Made by a program: the position numbers and the translations under genes. From JADGHX01 sp040255575 (GTDB lineage Bacteria > Pseudomonadota > Gammaproteobacteria > Steroidobacterales > Steroidobacteraceae), in assembly GCA_040255575.1 (NCBI GenBank), contig JBDZVF010000294.1:1-8175 (forward strand): a DNA stretch of 8,175 bases. Reading direction: 5' to 3'. Below, piece by piece: positions 1 through 5,174 of the stretch (the first letter of the stretch is position 1; each line of letters starts with the position of its first letter). Below the pieces are notes generated by a model that saw nothing but the letters and a program-made list of their open reading frames with translations, was not told the origin of the DNA and made no database searches.

Positions 1-90
1 GCGCTCGGCATGGCAGCGCTCGGCATGGCAGCGCTCGGCATGGCAGCGCTCGGCATGGCAGCGCTCGGCACGGCAGCGCTCGACGCGGCT
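1..90. repeat. 15-bp tandem array encoding SAAMP pentapeptides
   Basis: Four perfect copies of gcgctcggcatggca fill 1-60. A fifth at 61-75 differs by one base and a sixth at 76-90 by four; beyond that the periodicity fades. The array continues off the left edge, so the copy number is unknown. On the minus strand, which is the coding strand of the hydrolase, each unit reads Ser-Ala-Ala-Met-Pro. The 15-bp length preserves frame, so slippage would change protein length without breaking it. Identical copies to the left and decaying copies to the right suggest recent expansion. Confidence 0.93.
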
Positions 91-1031
91 GCGCTCCGCG
101 CGCCACCCGGCGCCTCATCGCGCAGCGACCACACGCCTTGCTCGCGCAGTGCGCGCCCTTCGCGCTCCAGCTTGATCAAGTGCGCTTCCAGCGAATAGCG
201 CGCGATCGGCAGCAGTTCCGGCCGCACGTCGTCGTACACCTTCGGCAACAACTCGTCAGTGTCGCCGCGGCCCGCGGCAGCGAGCACACCCACTACCTTC
301 GCCTCGCGTCGCGCCCGATGCGCAACGATCCCGTCGATCACGCGGATCGGATCCGTCAGCACGCCCCCGTGCCCGGGCGCGATCGCGCGCGGCTGGCAGC
401 CCTTCAACAATTCCAGCGAATGCAGATACGCCGCCATATCACCGTCAGGAGGCAGGATCACCGGCGTCACTCCATCGAGCACGTGATCACCAGAGAACAA
501 CAGCCCCTCCTCTTCCAACAGAAAGCAAACATGATTCGACGCATGACCCGGCGTGTGAATAGCGCGTAAGCGAGTGGTATCGGGCGACTGTATAGCACGA
601 GGCGTCACGGCGGCGTGTCCGGTGAGCCCCGTGCGTCCATTGATTTCGAACACCTGATCGTGCCGCGCTTCGATATCCGGGACGCAGGACATCTCCTGCA
701 ACCCATCCGAGGGCGGCGGCATCCCGATGAGCTCCGCTCCCGCGGCATCGGCAAGCGCCCGCGCCCCACACGAGTGATCGCGATGGGTATGGGTCACGAA
801 AACGAAGCGCAGCCCGGGCGTCGCGGCGCGCAGCATCGCCAGGTGCTGCGGATCATCGGGGCCGGGGTCGAGCACGGCGACGGCCGGGCTTCCGAGCACG
901 TAACTGTTGGTGCCCGGCCCGGTCATGAGCGACGCGTTGGGCGCGACGAGCCGCTGCACGCGCGCGGAGAGACGCACCAGCCGGCCAGGCTGCAGATCCT
1001 CGCGATCCTGTCCATTGAAGCCGTTGCCCAT
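1..1031 (-). CDS. MBL-fold metallo-hydrolase, LACTB2-like (3' end outside window)
   Basis: The minus strand from the ATG at 1031 is open to the window edge, giving 343 codons. Seen: an N-terminal APN..TGPGTNSYVLG segment (residues 30-47) typical of LACTB2-like proteins; the metal-binding HTHRDH motif at 81-86; the third-motif His in TPGHAS (His163); the bridging Asp in FSGDH (Asp182); and APGHG (His221). All ligands of a binuclear zinc site are therefore present. Residues about 224-303 (HRARRE, then SLEAHLIKLEREGRAL) match the winged-helix extension of this family. The usual family length would end near residue 305, but the frame continues into an Ala/Ser/Pro/Met tail of SAAMP repeats. Family knowledge: human LACTB2 is an endoribonuclease, while bacterial members are mostly uncharacterised, so the substrate is unknown. 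There is no clear ribosome site before 1031; the start is chosen because it lies about 30 residues ahead of the conserved APN segment. It is divergent from glpD, with under 50 bp between starts. Confidence 0.88.
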   Translation of the reverse strand, partial: MGNGFNGQDREDLQPGRLVRLSARVQRLVAPNASLMTGPGTNSYVLGSPAVAVLDPGPDDPQHLAMLRAATPGLRFVFVTHTHRDHSCGARALADAAGAELIGMPPPSDGLQEMSCVPDIEARHDQVFEINGRTGLTGHAAVTPRAIQSPDTTRLRAIHTPGHASNHVCFLLEEEGLLFSGDHVLDGVTPVILPPDGDMAAYLHSLELLKGCQPRAIAPGHGGVLTDPIRVIDGIVAHRARREAKVVGVLAAAGRGDTDELLPKVYDDVRPELLPIARYSLEAHLIKLEREGRALREQGVWSLRDEAPGGARSAAASSAAVPSAAMPSAAMPSAAMPSAAMPS

Positions 1032-1077
1032 GGCGCGAACGTTGGACGCATCGGGCTCGCATGGCAAGATGCCGCGG

Positions 1078-2589
1078 ATGCAAGAACCCCTCGCGCACTC
1101 ACCGGAGCACTTCGATGTGCTCGTCGTCGGCGGTGGCATCAACGGAACCGGTATAGCGCGTGACGCCGCGGGAAGGGGTCTGCGGGTGCTCCTTTGTGAG
1201 CAGGACGACCTCGCCGCCCACACCTCTTCCGCCAGCACCAAACTGATCCATGGCGGCCTTCGTTACCTCGAAGGCTTCCATTTCGCCCTGGTCCGCAAGG
1301 CGCTGCAGGAGCGCGAAGTGCTGCTGGCGTCAGCGCCTCACATCATGCGGCCGCTGCGGTTCGTCATGCCCCACGATGCGCACCTGCGGCCGCAGTGGAT
1401 GATCCGGGCCGGACTCCTTTTATATGACAACCTCGCGAAGCGCGATCACCTTGCCGCCTCGGCTTCGCTCGACCTGAAGAAACACCCGGCCGGAACGCCG
1501 CTCGAGCCGCGCTATACCCGAGGCTTCATCTATTCCGACGGTTGGACGGATGACGCGCGGCTCGTCGTGCTGAACGCGCGGGATGCAGCCGAACGTGGCG
1601 CGGCGACGATCCTCACGCGCACCCGCTGCGAGAGAATCGAGCTGCGCGAGCGCTTGTGGCATGCACGATTGAGCGGTGCGCACGCGCAAGACGTGACGTG
1701 TCGCGCCGTAGTCAACGCGACCGGCCCATGGGTCACGCGGTTCCTGCGCGAGGCGACTTCCGCGCATACCGAGCGAAGCGTGCGGCTCGTGAAGGGCAGT
1801 CACATCGTCGTGCCGCGCATCTTCCAGCATCGGTTCGCGTACATCTTCCAGAACATCGATCGCCGAATCGTGTTCGCCATTCCGTATGAACACGACTTCA
1901 CGCTCATCGGCACGACGGACGTGGAGTATCACGGCGACCCCTCTTCCGTTCACATCGACGAGGCCGAGGTGCGGTACCTCTGTGACACGGTGAATCGGTA
2001 TTTCACACGCAAGATCGCGCCAGACGATGTGGTCTGGCGCTACAGCGGCGTGCGCCCGCTGCTCGATGACAAGGCCGGCGACCCCTCGAGTGTCACGCGC
2101 GACTACAAGCTCGAACTCGAGCGCGAAGATGCGCCGCTCCTGTCCGTGTTCGGCGGCAAGATCACGACCTATCGAAAGCTTGCGGAAACCGCGGTGGATA
2201 TGCTCGTGAGAGCGCTTGGCCTGCGACGGCCCGCATGGACGGTAAACGCGCTTCTCCCCGGCGGGGACCTGACGGGCGGCAGTTTCGCCCGCTTCCTGCG
2301 CAACGTGGAGCGGCGTTACCCATGGCTCCCCGAGCACCTGCGCAACCGTTACTCACGTGCCTACGGCACGCGCATCGATCACGTGATCGGTCGCGCCACA
2401 TCCGTGGCCGATCTCGGCGAGGAAGTCGTGCCGCAACTTTACGCACGCGAGATCGAGTATCTTCAGCGCGAGGAGTGGGCGCTCACGGCGGAGGACATTC
2501 TGTGGCGGCGGAGCAAGCTCGGCCTGCATCTGCCGGCCAGCGCCGCGAACACCCTCACGTCATGGCTGGACGCCCGAAGGAGGGCCTGA
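1078..2589 (+). CDS. glpD: aerobic glycerol-3-phosphate dehydrogenase GlpD
   Basis: FAD-dependent membrane-associated enzyme that oxidises sn-glycerol-3-phosphate to dihydroxyacetone phosphate and passes electrons to quinone. Seen: the dinucleotide-binding motif GGGINGTG at residues 18-25 followed by ARDAAGRG and an acidic residue (Glu41); the family segment SSASTKLIHGGLRYLE at 50-65, with His58, Arg62 and Tyr63 corresponding to substrate-pocket residues of E. coli GlpD; YSGVRPL with Arg326; FGGKITTYRKLAE with Lys361; and a C-terminal domain ending in DILWRRSKLGLHL. From the ATG at 1078 the protein is 503 aa, close to the 501 aa of E. coli. An ATG at 1069 (506 aa) is equally possible, and neither has a good Shine-Dalgarno sequence. 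The frame is open back to 907, but that extension overlaps the divergent hydrolase and does not resemble GlpD. It forms an operon with glpK. Confidence 0.96.
   Translation: MQEPLAHSPEHFDVLVVGGGINGTGIARDAAGRGLRVLLCEQDDLAAHTSSASTKLIHGGLRYLEGFHFALVRKALQEREVLLASAPHIMRPLRFVMPHDAHLRPQWMIRAGLLLYDNLAKRDHLAASASLDLKKHPAGTPLEPRYTRGFIYSDGWTDDARLVVLNARDAAERGAATILTRTRCERIELRERLWHARLSGAHAQDVTCRAVVNATGPWVTRFLREATSAHTERSVRLVKGSHIVVPRIFQHRFAYIFQNIDRRIVFAIPYEHDFTLIGTTDVEYHGDPSSVHIDEAEVRYLCDTVNRYFTRKIAPDDVVWRYSGVRPLLDDKAGDPSSVTRDYKLELEREDAPLLSVFGGKITTYRKLAETAVDMLVRALGLRRPAWTVNALLPGGDLTGGSFARFLRNVERRYPWLPEHLRNRYSRAYGTRIDHVIGRATSVADLGEEVVPQLYAREIEYLQREEWALTAEDILWRRSKLGLHLPASAANTLTSWLDARRRA
2577..2584 (+). promoter_or_regulatory. 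glpK ribosome-binding site inside glpD
   Basis: AAGGAGGG lies in the last codons of glpD, 8 nt before the GTG at 2593. It is the strongest Shine-Dalgarno match in the window. It decides the GTG start of glpK and, with the 3-bp gap between stop and start, implies translational coupling. Confidence 0.85.
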
Positions 2590-2592
2590 ATC

Positions 2593-4101
2593 GTGGCTCG
2601 TTTCATATTGGCGCTGGATCAGGGCACCACGAGCTCCCGCGCGATCCTGTTCGATCACGACGGCAATGCCGTGGCGAGCGCGCAGAAGGAGTTCCCCCAG
2701 CACTTCCCGCACCCCGGCTGGGTCGAGCACGATCCGCGCGATATCTGGAGCAGCCAGGTCGGCACCATCGCGGAAGTCATGGCCCGCGCCCGCGCGAGCG
2801 CGCGCGACATCGCCGCAATCGGCATCGCGAATCAGCGCGAGACGACGATGATCTGGGACAAGGCCACGAGCGAGCCGCTCGCCAATGCCATCGTGTGGCA
2901 GGACCGCCGGACCGCGGAACAGTGCGAGCAACTCAGGGCCGCGGGCCATGAACCCGAGGTGTCACGGCGCTCGGGTCTCGTGCTCGATCCCTACTTCGCT
3001 GGAACCAAACTCGCATGGCTCCTGGACAGCGTGCCCGACGCCCGCGCACGCGCCGCGCGCGGCGAGATCGCGTTCGGCACCATCGACAGCTGGCTCGTGT
3101 GGCGTCTCACCGGAGGCGCGCATCACGTCACCGATGCAACGAACGCGAGTCGCACTCTGCTCTTCAACCTGCACACGCGTGATTGGGATCCGGTGCTGCT
3201 CGGGATGCTCGACGTGCCGCGAGAGTGCCTGCCGAGAGTGGTGCCCTCGCAGCTTTCGAGTCACTTCGGCATCTCGGCGCAGATCGAAGGTCACACGATC
3301 CCCATCACGGGAATCGCGGGCGATCAGCAGGCCGCGCTGTTCGGGCAATCGTGTTTCGAGCCGGGCATGGCCAAGAACACCTACGGCACCGGCTGTTTCC
3401 TGCTGATGACGACGGGCGTGAGCGCGCTGCCCTCGCGCCACAGGCTGCTCACGACGGTGGCGTGGCAACGGGCGAACACGCATTTCGCGCTCGAAGGCAG
3501 CGTTTTCGTTGCGGGCGCGGTCGTGCAATGGCTGAGAGACGGTCTCGGCATCATCGAAAAATCCGCGGACATCGAAGCGCTCGCCGCTTCGGTGCCTGAC
3601 ACCGATGGCACCTACTTCGTGCCCGCTTTCACGGGACTGGGCGCTCCACATTGGGATCCCCACGCGCGCGGCACGATCGTGGGCCTCTCCCGCGGCACCA
3701 CTCGCGCGCACATCGCGCGCGCGGCTCTCGAAGCCATCGCGTTTCAGAGCGCGGAAGTGCTGGTAGCCATGCAGAAGGATGCGTCCCGCCCCCTCATCGA
3801 GCTGCGCGTCGACGGCGGTGCCACCGCCAACAACCTTCTGATGCAGTTCCAGGCGGATGTGCTGGGCGTGCCCGTGGTGAGACCGCGCATCACCGAAACC
3901 ACCGCGCTCGGCGCCGCCTACCTCGCGGGGCTCGGCGTCGGCTTCTGGCGCTCGCCGGACGAGCTCGCGCGCAACTGGCAGGTGGAGCGGCGCTTCGAGC
4001 CGCAGATGAGTCGCGATGAAGCGACAGAGCGGTTGCGCCGTTGGTCCCGTGCCGTGGATCGTTCCCGCGAATGGGCGCTCGACCCGCCCGGGGGCGTGTG
4101 A
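2593..4101 (+). CDS. glpK: glycerol kinase GlpK
   Basis: FGGY-family kinase that phosphorylates glycerol to sn-glycerol-3-phosphate with ATP, feeding GlpD. It is 502 aa, the normal length, and starts with GTG. Seen: the N-terminal phosphate loop LALDQGTTSSRA (residues 6-17); glycerol-pocket residues Arg82-Glu83 (NQRETT), Trp102 (VWQDRR), Tyr134 (DPYF), Asp244-Gln245 (GIAGDQQ) and Phe269 (GTGCF); and the FGGY signature region VDGGATANN..MQFQ followed by TALGAAYLAGLGVGFW. Two regulatory regions differ from E. coli. The segment before IPI reads G-H-T where E. coli has Gly234-Thr-Arg236 (fructose-1,6-bisphosphate site). The C-terminal helix reads PQMSRDEAT where E. coli has the IIA-Glc-binding PGIETTERN. 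Catalysis should be intact, while these two controls are probably absent. No glycerol facilitator gene is adjacent in the window. Confidence 0.97.
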   Translation: MARFILALDQGTTSSRAILFDHDGNAVASAQKEFPQHFPHPGWVEHDPRDIWSSQVGTIAEVMARARASARDIAAIGIANQRETTMIWDKATSEPLANAIVWQDRRTAEQCEQLRAAGHEPEVSRRSGLVLDPYFAGTKLAWLLDSVPDARARAARGEIAFGTIDSWLVWRLTGGAHHVTDATNASRTLLFNLHTRDWDPVLLGMLDVPRECLPRVVPSQLSSHFGISAQIEGHTIPITGIAGDQQAALFGQSCFEPGMAKNTYGTGCFLLMTTGVSALPSRHRLLTTVAWQRANTHFALEGSVFVAGAVVQWLRDGLGIIEKSADIEALAASVPDTDGTYFVPAFTGLGAPHWDPHARGTIVGLSRGTTRAHIARAALEAIAFQSAEVLVAMQKDASRPLIELRVDGGATANNLLMQFQADVLGVPVVRPRITETTALGAAYLAGLGVGFWRSPDELARNWQVERRFEPQMSRDEATERLRRWSRAVDRSREWALDPPGGV

Positions 4102-4187
4102 CGGGGCTCGCAGATTCGGGAGTGCCGGAGGAGCCGTCAGGCCGGATCGCTGCGTTGCCGTGATAGCGTTGCGGCCGGAGGGTCGCG
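4102..4187. other. glpK-4188 intergenic gap
   Basis: Contains an imperfect hairpin starting at the glpK stop: GACGGGGCTC at 4100-4109 against GAGCCGTC at 4131-4138, with two unpaired G on the left arm and a 21-nt loop. No T-run follows, so it is not a classical intrinsic terminator. No convincing -35/-10 pair was found, so the downstream gene may be read from glpDK or from a promoter I cannot recognise. Confidence 0.4.
4177..4182 (+). promoter_or_regulatory. ribosome-binding site for the 4188 gene
   Basis: GGAGGG ends 5 nt before the ATG at 4188, fixing that codon as the start of the two-TM protein. Confidence 0.8.
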
Positions 4188-4967
4188 ATGTCCGATGGAG
4201 TGCTGGCTGCGATCATCGCAGCGTGTGCGACGGTCTTCACCTCGTTCCTGCAGATCCGTGCTTCCTTTACGAAGGAAGTCGCCGCACGCGCGTTTCCATC
4301 GTCCAAGGGGCGCAAGGGCCGCGCGCCCGTCATGTTCATGGTCCTGATGCTGGGCGGTGCCGCCGTGGGCGGCTTCGCGCTCTCGCAATGGCTGATGGAA
4401 AACGAGCGCGCGATGCAGAACGCCCTGCAGGCGGAGATGCAGGCGCGCATCGTGTCGCTCACCAACTCCGAAAGTGAGCTGGCGGAGAGTCGCATCGCCG
4501 CCCGTGCCGAAATCGAAGCAGGCGTGATGAAGCGCCTTGGCCTCGAGGGCATCGTGGTCGCCGCAACGGTGGCGCCCTGCAAGGCGCCGCTGGTGGTGAA
4601 TACACCAACACTCGCGAGCCGCGCGGAAACCCCTGCCCCGACTGCAACCGCCACTCAGCCCACCTCTGCGCCCGTGCCCTCTTCCAGCTGCACGGAGAAC
4701 GACGCGAGCCCGATCATGCTTTGCGCGACAGTGCCGATGGCCGCCACGGTGACCGACGTTGAGTTATTCGTACGTCCGAGCGAATCCGACACGCCCTGGG
4801 CGAACGCCCGGGTGAGCGCCGGCGTCGCGACCGAACAGACTCGCTTCAGCGAGAAACCTCTGGAGAGGCCCGACACTGCGCAAACCAAGCAGGTCTGCGA
4901 GCTCTTCTCGAACTGGTCTTCCGAGCGCTCGCGCGTGGCGCGCATGCTCGTGCGTTACAGCCCGTAA
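4188..4967 (+). CDS. unrecognised two-TM envelope protein
   Basis: This 259-aa protein matches no family I can name. Seen: a hydrophobic segment at about residues 5-22; a basic linker at 24-46 (K30, R34, K40, R42, K43, R45); a second hydrophobic segment at about 48-68 (MFMVLMLGGAAVGGFAL); a charged, helical, possibly coiled-coil stretch at 70-115; an Ala/Thr/Pro/Ser-rich linker at about 138-167; and a C-terminal region with Cys168, Cys179 and Cys237 (a further Cys131 precedes the linker). The basic linker, by the positive-inside rule, puts the short loop in the cytoplasm and both termini outside, making residues 70-259 periplasmic; paired cysteines would fit disulfides. A good Shine-Dalgarno site supports the ATG. 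It follows glpK by 86 bp on the same strand but has no evident link to glycerol metabolism. The next plus-strand gene is a membrane kinase, so an envelope-signalling role is possible but unproven. Confidence 0.8.
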   Translation: MSDGVLAAIIAACATVFTSFLQIRASFTKEVAARAFPSSKGRKGRAPVMFMVLMLGGAAVGGFALSQWLMENERAMQNALQAEMQARIVSLTNSESELAESRIAARAEIEAGVMKRLGLEGIVVAATVAPCKAPLVVNTPTLASRAETPAPTATATQPTSAPVPSSSCTENDASPIMLCATVPMAATVTDVELFVRPSESDTPWANARVSAGVATEQTRFSEKPLERPDTAQTKQVCELFSNWSSERSRVARMLVRYSP

Positions 4968-4970
4968 GAA

Positions 4971-5001
4971 GAAAAAAACCTGCGACCCGTGGGCCGCAGG
5001 T
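4971..5001 (-). terminator. intrinsic terminator for a minus-strand transcript
   Basis: ACCTGCG at 4978-4984 and CGCAGGT at 4995-5001 form a perfect 7-bp stem with a GC-rich interior. Read on the minus strand the hairpin is followed at once by seven T (the A-run at 4972-4978) and then CTTCTT. On the plus strand no T-run follows (it reads CAACACC), so the signal is built for leftward transcription even though both flanking protein genes run rightward. Confidence 0.8.
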
Positions 5002-5152
5002 CAACACCGCAGGAGACCCTTGATTTCATGACATTGTCGTGCGCACGGCAGGCAAGGCAGACCAGGTTCTTGGGGGGAGCCTGCCCTGGCCACACCGCGC
5101 GCAACTTTGTCTCCTGTGTAGACGAGCCTGCCTCCAAAATCCCGTACTCCGA
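4971..5152 (-). ncRNA. candidate structured small RNA, about 180 nt
   Basis: No recognised family. On the minus strand the gap between the 4188 gene and the kinase folds into a rod. P1 is CAGGAGAC (5116-5109) with GUCUCCUG (5017-5010), 8 bp. P2 is GUUG plus CGCGCGG (5105-5095) with CCGUGCG (5048-5042) and CGAC (5039-5036), 11 bp around a 2-nt bulge. P3 is GGGCAGGC (5086-5079) with GCC-U-UGCCU (5058-5050), 8 bp around one bulge, capped by a C-rich 20-nt loop. The terminator hairpin follows. The two G·U pairs in P2 and the one closing P3 would be A·C mismatches in plus-strand RNA, which points to minus-strand transcription. The 5' end near 5152 is guessed from a weak TATATC box at 5164-5159 without a -35. 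It is not SRP RNA (no GGAA-loop motif), and 6S RNA is unlikely from the ends and gene context. It could instead be a decayed gene or mobile-element remnant. Confidence 0.45.
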
Positions 5153-5160
5153 TTGTGAGA

Positions 5161-5166
5161 TATAGT
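5161..5166 (+). promoter_or_regulatory. putative -10 box of the kinase gene (leaderless)
   Basis: TATAGT matches the sigma-70 -10 consensus at five of six bases in an otherwise GC-rich stretch. It ends 8 bp before the kinase ATG, so a normal start of transcription would fall at or next to the A of ATG, giving a leaderless mRNA. This agrees with the lack of any Shine-Dalgarno sequence. No recognisable -35 lies 16-18 bp upstream, so the call is tentative. Confidence 0.4.
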
Positions 5167-5174
5167 CGGGCGCG

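Noticed and set aside
1..105. CRISPR array
   Set aside because: The 15-bp units are contiguous, without spacers, and form part of a coding frame.
10..198. Plus-strand frame reading repeated Met-Ala-Ala-Leu-Gly
   Set aside because: It is the opposite strand of the SAAMP array; the minus frame continues from a protein with complete metallo-hydrolase motifs, so the plus frame is a shadow.
1042..1070. TTGGAC/CAAGAT as a glpD promoter
   Set aside because: Spacing is 17 bp but each box matches consensus at only about three of six positions, no better than chance in this sequence.
907..1077. N-terminal extension of glpD to give 560 aa
   Set aside because: The added residues show no resemblance to GlpD, overlap the divergent hydrolase, and 503 aa matches the family length.
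4971..5152. 6S RNA or SRP RNA as the identity of the structured element
   Set aside because: The size is near 6S, but the 5' and 3' ends do not pair, the 3' end is its own terminator hairpin, and the zapA/ygfA context is absent. The SRP GGAA-loop motif is not present on either strand.
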